Source of the DNA: Streptomyces flavotricini
GTDB lineage: Bacteria; Actinomycetota; Actinomycetes; Streptomycetales; Streptomycetaceae
DNA length: 64,000 nucleotides
NCBI RefSeq assembly: GCF_020639365.1
Contig: NZ_JAINUL010000001.1
Span: 2,531,519-2,595,518 of the forward strand
Direction: 5' to 3'
Shown: piece after piece, positions 18,566 through 27,394 of the stretch
How positions within the stretch are numbered: the first letter of the stretch is position 1
Layout of the letters: every line of letters starts with the position of its first letter
Translations under genes and position numbers: made by a program
Notes under the pieces: generated by a model
What the model was told of the DNA's origin: nothing
Seen by the model: only the letters and a program-made list of their open reading frames with translations
Database searches by the model: none

Positions 18566-20098
18566 TTGTCCTCCAGACCTGTCCCCCACCGCACCGTCGC
18601 CGTCGTTCTCGCGGGTGGCACCGGCCAGCGCATCGGGCTCGAAATACCGAAGCAGCTGCTCAAGATCGCCGGCAAGCCGATCCTGGAGCACACGCTCCAC
18701 GTCTTCGAGAACGCGCCGGACGTCGACGAGGTGATCCTCCTCATGACGCCCGCGTACGTGGAGGACGCCCGCCGCATCGTCGAGCGGGCCAAGCTGGGCA
18801 AGGTCACCCGGGTCCTGGCGGGCGGCTCGACCCGCAGCGAGACCACCCGGATCGCCATCGAGGCCGCGGCCGCCGGGCTCGGCGAGGGCGAGGACTGCAA
18901 CCTGCTGTTCCACGACGCGGTCCGCCCGCTGCTCTCGCAGCGCGTGGTGCGCGAATGCGTCGAGTCCCTCGAGCGCTACCAGGCCGTCGACGTCGCCATC
19001 CCGTCCTCCGACACCGTCATCGTGACCCGTACCCACGGCAACGACGGCGAGTTCATCACCGAGGTCCCCGACCGCTCCCGGCTGCGCCGCGGCCAGACCC
19101 CGCAGGGCTTCCACCTCTCCACGATCCGCGCCGCGTACGAGCGGGCCGCCGCGGACCCCTTCTTCCAGGCCACCGACGACTGCTCCGTCGTCGTCAAGTA
19201 CCTGCCCCACGTCCCGGTGCACATCGTCACCGGCGACGACTACAACATGAAGGTCACCCAGCCGGTCGACGTCTTCATCGCCGACAAGCTGTTCCAGCTC
19301 GCCTCCCACGCCGCGCCCGCCCAGGCCGGCGAGGCCGCGTACCGCGAGCAGCTGGCCGGCAAGACGATGGTGGTCTTCGGGGGCTCGTACGGCATCGGCG
19401 CCGACATCTCCCGCATCGCCGAGGGCTTCGGCGCCCGCGTCTTCGCGCTGGGCCGCTCCACCACCGGCACGCACGTGGAGAACCTCGACCACGTCGAGCA
19501 GGCACTGGCCGGCGCCTACGCCGAGACCGGCCGCATCGACTACGTCGTCAACACCGCGGGCGTGCTGCGCGTCGGGCGCCTCGACGAGACCGACAACGAG
19601 ACGATCCGCGAGGCGCTCGACGTCAACTACCTCGCGCCGGTCAACATCGCCCGGACCTCGTACAAGTACCTCAGCGAGACCCAGGGGCAGCTGCTGCTGT
19701 TCACCTCCAGCAGCTACACCCGCGGCCGCGCCGAGTACAGCCTGTACTCCTCGACCAAGGCCGCCATGGTCAACCTGACCCAGGCGCTGGCGGACGAGTG
19801 GGCCGAGGACGGCATCCGCGTCAACTGCGTGAACCCGGAGCGCACCGCCACCCCCATGCGCACCAAGGCCTTCGGCCAGGAGCCCTCGGCCTCGCTGCTC
19901 ACGTCCGAGTCGGTCGCCCTGACCTCCCTGGACGTACTGCTCTCCGAGATGACGGGCCACGTCATCGACGTACGCAAGCAGGACCCGACCGCGACCCCGG
20001 CACAGGCGGCAGTGGCGTCCGCGCCGCAGCAGCGCTCCGGTTTCGAGGCGGCGCTGGCGTCCGTACTGGCGCAGGCCACGGAGGACCAGGAGGTCTAG
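18566..20098 (+). CDS. Bifunctional ribitol-5-phosphate cytidylyltransferase / ribulose-5-phosphate reductase (CDP-ribitol synthase)
   Basis: 510-residue fusion. Residues about 1-240 form an IspD/TarI nucleotidyltransferase with AGGTGQRIGLEIPKQLLKI (CTP binding) and LLFHDAVRPLL. Residues about 260-470 form a short-chain dehydrogenase with VVFGGSYGIGADIS (NADPH) and the catalytic YSSTK. This order matches Bcs1/Acs1 of Haemophilus, which reduce ribulose-5-phosphate and make CDP-ribitol. Staphylococcus uses separate TarJ and TarI, and its TarJ is a different dehydrogenase family. The SDR half and wall-gene context argue against a role in isoprenoid synthesis. The TTG at 18566 follows GAAGAAGGAG. 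Only two bases separate its stop from the next gene. Confidence 0.88.
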   Translation: MSSRPVPHRTVAVVLAGGTGQRIGLEIPKQLLKIAGKPILEHTLHVFENAPDVDEVILLMTPAYVEDARRIVERAKLGKVTRVLAGGSTRSETTRIAIEAAAAGLGEGEDCNLLFHDAVRPLLSQRVVRECVESLERYQAVDVAIPSSDTVIVTRTHGNDGEFITEVPDRSRLRRGQTPQGFHLSTIRAAYERAAADPFFQATDDCSVVVKYLPHVPVHIVTGDDYNMKVTQPVDVFIADKLFQLASHAAPAQAGEAAYREQLAGKTMVVFGGSYGIGADISRIAEGFGARVFALGRSTTGTHVENLDHVEQALAGAYAETGRIDYVVNTAGVLRVGRLDETDNETIREALDVNYLAPVNIARTSYKYLSETQGQLLLFTSSSYTRGRAEYSLYSSTKAAMVNLTQALADEWAEDGIRVNCVNPERTATPMRTKAFGQEPSASLLTSESVALTSLDVLLSEMTGHVIDVRKQDPTATPAQAAVASAPQQRSGFEAALASVLAQATEDQEV

Positions 20099-20100
20099 GC

Positions 20101-20892
20101 GTGACGAACAGGATCTTCGTCGCCGGCGACTCGGCGGCGGCCACCCGGCCCCACGGCCACCTGCCGATGGCGGGCTGGGCCCAGGCGCTCGCGCTGTTCC
20201 TCACCGACACGGTCGAGGTGGTCGACTGTGCCCGCGCCCGCGCGAGCTCGAAGAGCTTCCGTGAGGAGGGGCGGCTCCAATGGGTCCTGGACCACTTGGA
20301 GCCGGGTGACCACCTGCTCGTCGCGTTCGGTCAGGAAGAGGGGAAGGCGGATCCGGGGCTTCGCACCGAGCCGTTCTCCACCTATCAGGAGCACATGGCC
20401 GCGTACGTGCACGGCGCACGTGAGCGGCAGGCCCATCCCGTGATCGTGCTGCCGTACGAGCGCCGCCGCATGGACGCGCACGGCAACGCGGCCCGATCGC
20501 CGGGCGACTACCCGCTCGCCGCACGGCAGCTGGCCGACGACGAGCACGTGCCCGTCGTCGACCTGTACGGCCAGAGCCTGCAATGGTGGGAAGAGCTCGG
20601 GCCGGAGGGGTCCAAGGGCCCCTTCGCCCACCGGCGTCCGGGTGAGCCGCTGCTGGAGAACGTCCAGGACGGGGACAACGCCCACCTGCGCCCGGAAGGC
20701 GCGATCGAGTGTGCCCGGTTCGTCGCCCGCAGCCTCGCCGAGCAGGGTGTCATCCCCTACCCGTGGGTCCGCGATCTCGACCGCCGCCGGTTCTCGTACG
20801 AGGAGATGGGCTGGCTGGACGAGGAGACGTTCTCGCACCGTACGCATTCCCGGGTGTCCGAGCCCGCGCCACCCAAGGAGTCCACCGCGTGA
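20101..20892 (+). CDS. SGNH/GDSL-type esterase, carbohydrate-esterase-like
   Basis: 263-residue hydrolase resembling rhamnogalacturonan acetylesterases. Block I is FVAGDSAAATR (nucleophile Ser). Block III is the VAFGQEEGK region, where the usual Asn is replaced by a Gln. The C-terminal catalytic pair lies in DNAHLRPEGA (Asp and His). It lacks a signal peptide, so it probably acts inside the cell, perhaps removing acetyl groups from a wall-polymer precursor; this is inference from context. GTG at 20101 is 2 bp after the CDP-ribitol synthase, and the stop overlaps the next start. Confidence 0.7.
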   Translation: MTNRIFVAGDSAAATRPHGHLPMAGWAQALALFLTDTVEVVDCARARASSKSFREEGRLQWVLDHLEPGDHLLVAFGQEEGKADPGLRTEPFSTYQEHMAAYVHGARERQAHPVIVLPYERRRMDAHGNAARSPGDYPLAARQLADDEHVPVVDLYGQSLQWWEELGPEGSKGPFAHRRPGEPLLENVQDGDNAHLRPEGAIECARFVARSLAEQGVIPYPWVRDLDRRRFSYEEMGWLDEETFSHRTHSRVSEPAPPKESTA

Positions 20893-21689
20893 ACCTCCTC
20901 CTTCGCGGACAGGCCGTCGGCGACGCCCCGTCGCCGGGCTCCGTGTACGCGGCCCTGTACACCTCGGCCGACCCGCGACGGGGCGTGGCCCCGGGCGAGA
21001 CGGTTCAGTTCGGCATGTCCGTGGCACCCGATGGGGGCGCCTCGCGCGGCTGCGCCTACCTCCTGGAGGAACCGCTGGCCGCCGTCGGCGAGATCGTCGG
21101 CGTACAGGGGCTGGAGTACTTCCCCCGCCAGCGCTGGTTCCGGGTCCGCGCGGACGCCGGGGAGCAGACGACGGGGGTGCTGCACCTGCGCGTGGGCGAA
21201 TCGGCCACGGCACGCAGCATCCGGCCCCGGTTGATCGTGGGCATCCCGGACGCCTCCGACCGCAAGATCGTCCGTACGGGAAAACTCGCCGCCGACCCCC
21301 TGCTGCTGCGGCCGCGCGGCCCGCGCGGCCTGCGGCTCGTGACCGAACCGGGGCTGCCGGGCACGGTGAACGTACTCTCGGCCGCCGCTGCCGGCAGCAC
21401 CGGCGTCTCCGTGACGCAGCCGCGGGGAGGCAGGGCGGAACTGTCACCGGACGGCTGGGTCACCTACACGCCCGCCCCCGGTTTCACGGGTTACGACCGG
21501 TTCGAGTACACGGTCGCCGCCGCCGCGGCCGGGCAGGTCACCTCGCACGTGAACGTGTTCGTGGGCTCCCTGGACCACATCCCGGGCGCTTTCCCGCAGC
21601 ACCCGGCGGACAGCGCCCCACGACCGTGGCAATGGCCCGAACTCACCGGGGAGATGCCGTGGCCCCGTCCCTCCGCTCCGCAGAACTGA
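20889..21689 (+). CDS. Ig-like/cadherin-like domain protein of the wall-polymer cluster
   Basis: 266-residue protein of unknown function. The last third (about residues 155-230) reads as a bacterial Ig-like domain: GTVNVLSAAAAGSTGVSVTQ, LSPDGWVTYTPAPGFTGYDRFEYTV. The first half is beta-rich with no match that I recognise. No signal peptide is seen despite the extracellular type of domain. It starts at a GTGA overlap with the esterase stop and is followed 17 bp later by the glycosyltransferase, so it belongs to the same operon. It might be a partner or substrate-binding subunit of those enzymes. Confidence 0.6.
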   Translation: MNLLLRGQAVGDAPSPGSVYAALYTSADPRRGVAPGETVQFGMSVAPDGGASRGCAYLLEEPLAAVGEIVGVQGLEYFPRQRWFRVRADAGEQTTGVLHLRVGESATARSIRPRLIVGIPDASDRKIVRTGKLAADPLLLRPRGPRGLRLVTEPGLPGTVNVLSAAAAGSTGVSVTQPRGGRAELSPDGWVTYTPAPGFTGYDRFEYTVAAAAAGQVTSHVNVFVGSLDHIPGAFPQHPADSAPRPWQWPELTGEMPWPRPSAPQN

Positions 21690-21705
21690 CGAGGATCCTC
21701 CCATC

Positions 21706-23289
21706 ATGTACACCGCCGTCGCCGACGTGACCGTCGCCGTCCGGGTCTGCAACCAGGCCGCCGCGCTCGACGCCTGCCTGGCCTCCGTCCTCGTACAGAC
21801 CATCGGCACGGAGCGGCTGGAGGTCATCGGGGTCGACGACGGGTCGACGGACGAGAGCGGGTCCGTGCTGGCCCGCGCGGCCCACCAGTACGCCTCGTTC
21901 ATGCGCGCGGGGCAGGTCTCGCCGGGGCTCAGCCCGGCCGGGGCCCGCAACTGGGCGCTCAGCCAGGTGCGCGGACGGTACGTCATCTTCCTGGAGGCCA
22001 CCGACCGGCTGGCGCCCGACGCCTTGGAGAGGATGGTCGCGGCGGCCGACGCCCACGAGGCCGACGTCGTCCTGGGCAAGCTGGAGAGCTCGGGCCGCCA
22101 TGCGGTCGAGACCGCGATGTTCCGCAAGAACCAGGCCTACACCGACCTGTACGCCTCGCGCGCGTACTGGTCGCTGACGCCCGACAAGCTGTTCCGCACC
22201 AGCCTGCTGCAGCGCTGCGGGCTCGCCTTCCCCACCGACATGGTGATCGGCGACGGCCAGGCCTTCACGGCCCGCGCCCTCATGGGAGCGGACAACGTCT
22301 CGGTCGTCGGCGACGCGACCTGCGTGGTCAAGGGCCCCTCGCCGGCGGAGCGGGCGACGCTCCCCGACCGGGTCGCCCTCGCCTCCCGGATGCTGGCGCT
22401 GGTCGCCTCCCAGCTGCCGGAAGGGCCGCGCCGGGACAAGCTCCAGTCGCGCCACCTGGAGGTGGAGCTCGGCAGGGCGACCGCGGCCGCACTGCTCGCC
22501 GCCACGGACGCGGCGGAGCGGGACCAGGCCCTGTGGGCCGCGGCCGAGGTGCTGCGCGCCCAGGCCTCCCCGGGCGCGCTGGCACTGCTGCCGCGCATGG
22601 TCGCCGTACGGTTCGCCCTGCTCGCGCAGGGCCGTTTCGCCGAGGCGCAGCGGATCGCCGCCTTCGAGGCGGACAAGGACCGGCCGGTGGTGCGCAAGAC
22701 GGTGGAGAACGGGCGGGTGTTCACGACGCTGCCGTTCTTCCGCGATCCGCAGGTCGCCCTGCCGGACGAACTGTTCGACATCACGGCCGACATGACGGTC
22801 ACCCACCAGCTGCAGAAGGCCCGGTGGGACGGGCCGACGCTGACGCTGGACGGCTTCGCCTTCTACGAGCAGCTGTCGACGAAGGAGCGCACCACCCGGG
22901 TCGTGCTGCGGGAGCGGACGAGCGGCGCGCGGGAGAGCTACGCGGTGACGGCCCGCCGGGACGACACGTTGGCCAACGCCAAGGGCAAGCCCCGGGCGAT
23001 GGGCCGGTTCTCGGCCCGGGTCAACCTGGCGCAGACCTCCAGCGGCTGGCCGCTGGAGCCCGGCACCTGGGACGTGTACCTCGCGGTCGGGTTCGAGGGC
23101 GTCACCCAGGAGGTGCGGCTCGGACCGAAGCGGGCCGCCGATCTGGACACCACCGCCCGGATGCCGGTGCCGATCGGATCGGCGCCGGACGCGCGGGGCA
23201 TGGAGCTGGCGGCCACCCCGTACTACACGGAGTCCGGCGGTCTCACCATCGAGGTGTCCCGGCGGACGCCGCTGCCGCGGCAGGCCTGA
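21706..23289 (+). CDS. Family 2 glycosyltransferase, TarS/TarP-like
   Basis: 527-residue GT-A fold transferase. The catalytic domain (about residues 5-230) has VAVRVCNQAAALDACLASVL, the UDP-sugar DDGSTDESG motif, and GRYVIFLEATDRL where a DxD-like motif is expected. GDGQAF replaces the more usual ED-x-x-F. The C-terminal 270 residues form a separate beta-rich region, similar in layout to the linker and trimerisation parts of staphylococcal TarS/TarP. Those enzymes add GlcNAc to poly(ribitol phosphate). Adjacent CDP-ribitol synthase makes decoration of a ribitol-phosphate chain the best inference. No membrane helix is present. Confidence 0.78.
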   Translation: MYTAVADVTVAVRVCNQAAALDACLASVLVQTIGTERLEVIGVDDGSTDESGSVLARAAHQYASFMRAGQVSPGLSPAGARNWALSQVRGRYVIFLEATDRLAPDALERMVAAADAHEADVVLGKLESSGRHAVETAMFRKNQAYTDLYASRAYWSLTPDKLFRTSLLQRCGLAFPTDMVIGDGQAFTARALMGADNVSVVGDATCVVKGPSPAERATLPDRVALASRMLALVASQLPEGPRRDKLQSRHLEVELGRATAAALLAATDAAERDQALWAAAEVLRAQASPGALALLPRMVAVRFALLAQGRFAEAQRIAAFEADKDRPVVRKTVENGRVFTTLPFFRDPQVALPDELFDITADMTVTHQLQKARWDGPTLTLDGFAFYEQLSTKERTTRVVLRERTSGARESYAVTARRDDTLANAKGKPRAMGRFSARVNLAQTSSGWPLEPGTWDVYLAVGFEGVTQEVRLGPKRAADLDTTARMPVPIGSAPDARGMELAATPYYTESGGLTIEVSRRTPLPRQA

Positions 23290-23360
23290 GGCCGGGGGCG
23301 CCGGGGGGGCGACAGGCACCCGGTGCAGGAGCGCCCGGCTCCCCGCTCCGGCCCCAGGCC

Positions 23361-24518
23361 TCAGGCGGCCTCCCAGGGGCCGAAGACCAGACCCTGCTGG
23401 GTGGTGTCCTGGCGGGTGCAGATCAGTGCGCCGTCCGCGTCGAAGGCGGCCACGACGATGCGGCCCGCCGCGTCGACCGCCACCTGGGGGGCGTACGCGC
23501 CGTGGCCGCCGAGGGAGGCCCACCACGTGCCGTAGCCCTCGTTCTCGGTGACGTAGGCGGTGAGTTCGATGTCGCCCTCGGCTCCGCTCTGCGCGAGCAC
23601 AGTGCAGTCGTAGCCGCCGACGACGGCCCGTACGACGCCCGGGGCTCCGCGGCCGCCCGCGCCGCCGAGGCCCATCAGGCCGCCCTGGACGCCCTGCCGG
23701 GCGGCCCGCCACGCGACGAGCGAGCCGTCGCCCGGATAGCGCCAGAAGTACGTCACCCGGCGCGGGCCCGTCTCACACACGGTGGGGCTGCCGGGGACGA
23801 CCGGGGTGGGGATGCGGTCCGCGAGCGCGAAGCGGCCCTGGCCGATTCCCGACCACCGGTCCGCGCCGGCCGGTCCGAGGACGAGCATCTCCAGCTGACC
23901 GCCGACGGGCATCAGGGGGGTCACCCCGCTCCCGTACGGCTCCGGGGCCACCTGCTTCCAACCGCCCCACGCGCCCTCGGCGTTGCGGCTGCGGCGCAGG
24001 ACGCCGCCGTGGCGCATCGAGACCAGGACGTGCGTGGAGCCGGAGCGCTGGTTGACGGCGATGCGCGGCGGGCCGGCGAGCCGGTCGTCGGCGGGGCCGC
24101 CGCGCAGCCCGGGGGTGCCGAGGCTGTGCCATTCGGTCATGGGACGTCCCGGCTGGAACTGGGTGGAGACGATGATTTCCGGCCGCCCCGAGCCGTCCTG
24201 GGCCGCCCGCAGGGCGACGAAGTGCACGTACCCCTCGGAGCTCTGCGCCATCGCGGCCGGGCCCGTCCAGCCCTCGATCCCGAACGTGTCCGGGCCGGTC
24301 CAGCCGGTGCGGGGCGCTGCGGCCTCGGTCCAGCGCATCAGGCCGTGCGGGGTGCACGCGTAGGCCGTCAGGCGGCCGTCGCCCCCCTTGAACAGCCAGT
24401 TTCCGGCCGGCGGCGAGGAACGGCGGGATCCTTGTCCGCTCGGGGGTGCGTCCTGCGCCGCGCGGAAGGAACTGGCGCCCCGTATTCCGCTTTTGCCTCG
24501 GACCACGCCGCTCTTCAC
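23361..24518 (-). CDS. Predicted beta-propeller protein, PLL/lectin-like
   Basis: 385-residue protein of unknown function, read against the neighbouring wall genes. It is built from repeated blade-like units containing W and G turns (LMRWTEAAAPRTGWTG, WHSLGTPGL, WGGWKQVAPEPYG, RWSGIGQGRFALA, YFWRYPGDGSLVAWR, YGTWWASLGGHGAY), like PLL or fucose-lectin propellers. No signal peptide follows the GTG at 24518, but the 40-residue N-terminus is low-complexity and the ribosome site is poorly placed, so the start may be wrong. Its position between a teichoic-acid glycosyltransferase and an LCP ligase suggests glycan binding. Confidence 0.6.
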   Translation of the reverse strand: MKSGVVRGKSGIRGASSFRAAQDAPPSGQGSRRSSPPAGNWLFKGGDGRLTAYACTPHGLMRWTEAAAPRTGWTGPDTFGIEGWTGPAAMAQSSEGYVHFVALRAAQDGSGRPEIIVSTQFQPGRPMTEWHSLGTPGLRGGPADDRLAGPPRIAVNQRSGSTHVLVSMRHGGVLRRSRNAEGAWGGWKQVAPEPYGSGVTPLMPVGGQLEMLVLGPAGADRWSGIGQGRFALADRIPTPVVPGSPTVCETGPRRVTYFWRYPGDGSLVAWRAARQGVQGGLMGLGGAGGRGAPGVVRAVVGGYDCTVLAQSGAEGDIELTAYVTENEGYGTWWASLGGHGAYAPQVAVDAAGRIVVAAFDADGALICTRQDTTQQGLVFGPWEAA

Positions 24519-24631
24519 CCTTCTGCCGAGAATGTCCTGCTCAAGCGGCCGCGTTCCTCACCGGAAAGAACCAGCCACTCGAAAGTGTGTCTTATGATGC
24601 ACCCCATCGATAATAGAAGGGCCCTGCCTCC

Positions 24632-25696
24632 ATGACCGACCTGCCCTCTGCCACCTCTCCTTCCTCCCGGCGCAGGCGGCGGCGCGGCGGCAAGCGTGCC
24701 CTGCGGATCGTGCTGCTGACGGTGGCCCTGCTCATCCTCGCCGCCGCCGGCGGCGGCTGGTGGGCGTACAGCCACCTCAACGGCAACATCGACAGCGTCG
24801 ACCTCGACCAGGCCATCGGTGACAACCGTCCGAAGAAGGTCGTCGCGGGCGCGCAGAACGTCCTCGTACTCGGCTCCGACTCGCGCGCCGGGGCCAACGG
24901 GGACCTCGACCACGGCGACGTGAGCGGCGCCCGCTCGGACACCGCGATGCTGGTGCACATACCCGAGGGCCGGTCCAAGGCCACCGCGGTGAGCATCCCG
25001 CGCGACACCCTGATCAGCCGGCCCGAATGCAAGGACGCCGACGGCAAGACCGTCAAGGCGGCGAACCGGGTCATGTTCAACTCGGTCTACTCGCTGGCCG
25101 GTCCGGCCTGCGTGGTCAAGACCGTGGAGCAGATGTCCGGCATCCGCGTGGACCACTTCGTCGAGGTCGACTTCGCCGGCTTCAAGGGCCTGGTCGACGC
25201 GCTCGGCGGGGTCACCGTCACCCTGGACAAGCCGATGAGCGGGGCGAAGGGCGGGCTCAAGCTCGACGCGGGCACGCACCGGCTGAACGGCACCGACTCC
25301 CTCAAGTTCGTCCGTACCCGCTACGGCTACGGGGACGGCAGCGACCTCGGACGCATAGGCCTCCAGCAGCAGTTCATGATGGCGATGCTGTCGGAGATCA
25401 AGAAGCAGGACGCCCTCGGCAACCCGGCCCGGCTCTACAAACTGGCCGACGCCGGCACGAAGTCGCTGACGACCGACTCCGACCTGGCCTCCCTCACCTC
25501 CCTGGCCGACTTCGCCCAGAGCATGAAGGGCGTCGACCCGGACACCATGGAGACGATCATGCTGCCGGTCGCCTACGACAAGGTGGACCCGAACCGCGTG
25601 ATCGTCGCGGAACCGCAGGCGGGCATGCTCTGGGAAGCCCTGCGCGCCGACCAGAAGATCCCGGCGGAGGCCAAGAACTCCCCCGCCAAGGGCTGA
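24632..25696 (+). CDS. LytR-CpsA-Psr (LCP) family cell-wall polymer ligase
   Basis: 354-residue membrane enzyme that transfers lipid-linked wall polymers onto peptidoglycan. An Arg-rich cytoplasmic tail (SSRRRRRRGGKR) precedes one transmembrane helix (about residues 25-45). The extracellular LCP domain shows NVLVLGSDSR, DTAMLVHIP, SIPRDTLI (key Arg), the FVEVDFAGFKGLVDALGGV block and VRTRYGYGDGSDLGRIGLQQQF (Arg residues that hold the pyrophosphate). In this setting it is the natural candidate to attach the ribitol-phosphate polymer. A GATAAT-like -10 sequence lies about 20 bp upstream of the start. Confidence 0.9.
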   Translation: MTDLPSATSPSSRRRRRRGGKRALRIVLLTVALLILAAAGGGWWAYSHLNGNIDSVDLDQAIGDNRPKKVVAGAQNVLVLGSDSRAGANGDLDHGDVSGARSDTAMLVHIPEGRSKATAVSIPRDTLISRPECKDADGKTVKAANRVMFNSVYSLAGPACVVKTVEQMSGIRVDHFVEVDFAGFKGLVDALGGVTVTLDKPMSGAKGGLKLDAGTHRLNGTDSLKFVRTRYGYGDGSDLGRIGLQQQFMMAMLSEIKKQDALGNPARLYKLADAGTKSLTTDSDLASLTSLADFAQSMKGVDPDTMETIMLPVAYDKVDPNRVIVAEPQAGMLWEALRADQKIPAEAKNSPAKG

Positions 25697-25774
25697 CGGC
25701 GCGCGCCGCACGAGGAGCGGGCCGTACGGGAAGTCCTCCCGTACGGCCCGCTCTCGCGCGTGGGCCCATCGCCC

Positions 25775-27271
25775 CTAGTACTTCGCGTCCACGCCTGCCC
25801 GGCCGAGGCGGCTGTGGCTGCGGCCGTACAAGAAGTAGACGACGATGCCGATGGCCATCCAGACGCCGAAGCGGATCCAGGTCTCGGCCGGCAGGTTGAG
25901 CATCAGCCAGAGCGAGGCCGCGATCGAGAGGATCGGGATCACCGGCACCCAGGGGGTGCGGAAGGCGCGGTGCAGGTCGGGGCGGGTCTTGCGCAGGATG
26001 ATCACGCCGAGGGCGACGAGCACGAAGGCGAACAGGGTCCCGATGTTCACCAGTTCCGCGAGCTTCTCCAGGCTGGTGAACCCCGCGACGATGGCGATGA
26101 TCCCGCCGAGCAGCAGGGTCGCCCGGTAGGGGGTGCGGTACTTGGGGTGGGTGACGGAGAAGACGCGCGGCAGCAGTCCGTCACGGCTCATCGCGAAGAA
26201 CACGCGGGTCTGGCCGAGCAGCAGGATCATGCACACGGTGATCAGGCCGACTGCCGCGCCGAGACTGATGGCACCGGAGAAGAAGGGCTGGTTCACCGAC
26301 TTGAAGGCTTCGGCCAGTGGCGCCGTCGGTGACATCTCCGAGTACTTCTGCATGCCGGTGACCACCAGCGTCACGGCGACGTAGAGCACGGTACAGATCA
26401 GCAGCGAGCCGAGGATGCCGCGCGGCATGTCACGCTGGGGGTTCTTGGTCTCCTCGGCGGCGGTGGCCACGACGTCGAAGCCGATGAACGCGAAGAAGAT
26501 GAGGGAGGCCGCGGTGAAGATGCCCATGACGCCGAAGTTGGTGGGCGCGTAGCCGAACATCAGCTGGACCAGTGGCGCGTGCAGGTCGTTGCCCGCCTCC
26601 TGCGGCTGGGCCGGGGGGATGAACGGCGAGTAGTTGTCGGCCTTGATGAAGAACAGGCCCGCGACGATGACCAACAGGACCACGAAGACCTTGATGGCGA
26701 CCACGACCGCGGTGATCCGCGCCGAGAGCTTCGTCCCGATGACCAGGATCGCCGTCAGCGCCAGGACCAGCAGGAAGGCCAGCAGGTCGAAGCTTCCTCC
26801 CGCGTCCGGTCCGGCCAGTGCGGTGGGCAGGTCCCAGCCCAGGTTGGTATGCATCAGGTGGCGCACGTACCCGGACCAGCCGACCGCCACGACCGCCGTG
26901 CCGAGCGCGAACTCCAGCACCAGGTCCCAGCCGATGATCCAGGCGGGCAGCTCACCGATCGAGGCGTACGAGAAGGTGTACGCGGATCCGGCCACCGGAA
27001 CGGTGGACGCGAACTCGGCGTAGCAGAGCGCCGCGAGAGCGCAGACGATGCCCGCGGCCACGAAGGCCAGGGACGTGGCGGGTCCGGCGTTGTTCCGGGC
27101 CGCGATGCCCGTGAGGACGAAGATGCCGGTGCCGATGATGACACCGACACCGAAAACCGTCAGGTCCCAGGCGGAGAGCGACTTCCGGAGCGCGTGTTCC
27201 GGCTCCTCCGTGTCACGGATGGACTGCTCGACCGTCTTGGTGCGGAAGACGCTGTTCAGGTCCTTGCTCAC
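25775..27271 (-). CDS. APC-family cationic amino acid permease
   Basis: 498-residue transporter with about 12 membrane helices. The first helix carries the APC signature FGVGVIIGTGIFVLTG. LIFFAFIGFDVVATAAEETKNPQRDMPRGI is the typical helix-8 region of cationic amino-acid transporters. The GTG at 27271 (VSKDLNSVFRTKTVEQS) was chosen because a GGAGGT site lies 7 bp upstream; the longer frame has no site. It follows dxs on the same strand after a hairpin, so it probably has its own transcription. Confidence 0.9.
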   Translation of the reverse strand: MSKDLNSVFRTKTVEQSIRDTEEPEHALRKSLSAWDLTVFGVGVIIGTGIFVLTGIAARNNAGPATSLAFVAAGIVCALAALCYAEFASTVPVAGSAYTFSYASIGELPAWIIGWDLVLEFALGTAVVAVGWSGYVRHLMHTNLGWDLPTALAGPDAGGSFDLLAFLLVLALTAILVIGTKLSARITAVVVAIKVFVVLLVIVAGLFFIKADNYSPFIPPAQPQEAGNDLHAPLVQLMFGYAPTNFGVMGIFTAASLIFFAFIGFDVVATAAEETKNPQRDMPRGILGSLLICTVLYVAVTLVVTGMQKYSEMSPTAPLAEAFKSVNQPFFSGAISLGAAVGLITVCMILLLGQTRVFFAMSRDGLLPRVFSVTHPKYRTPYRATLLLGGIIAIVAGFTSLEKLAELVNIGTLFAFVLVALGVIILRKTRPDLHRAFRTPWVPVIPILSIAASLWLMLNLPAETWIRFGVWMAIGIVVYFLYGRSHSRLGRAGVDAKY

Positions 27272-27304
27272 CGACGCACCTCCGACAGGTGACGACGCAC
27301 ACGA

Positions 27305-27348
27305 ACGGGCCGGGAGGCCCACCCCTCAAGGGTGATCTCCCGGCCCGT
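27305..27348 (-). terminator. Two-part hairpin terminator after dxs
   Basis: A perfect 12-bp stem (ACGGGCCGGGAG with CTCCCGGCCCGT) encloses a second perfect 5-bp stem (CACCC/GGGTG). It lies between the dxs stop and the APC permease start. Confidence 0.75.
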
Positions 27349-27394
27349 GACGTGCAACCGCGCGATCGGCGGTGACCGGATACGGTCGCCGGAG

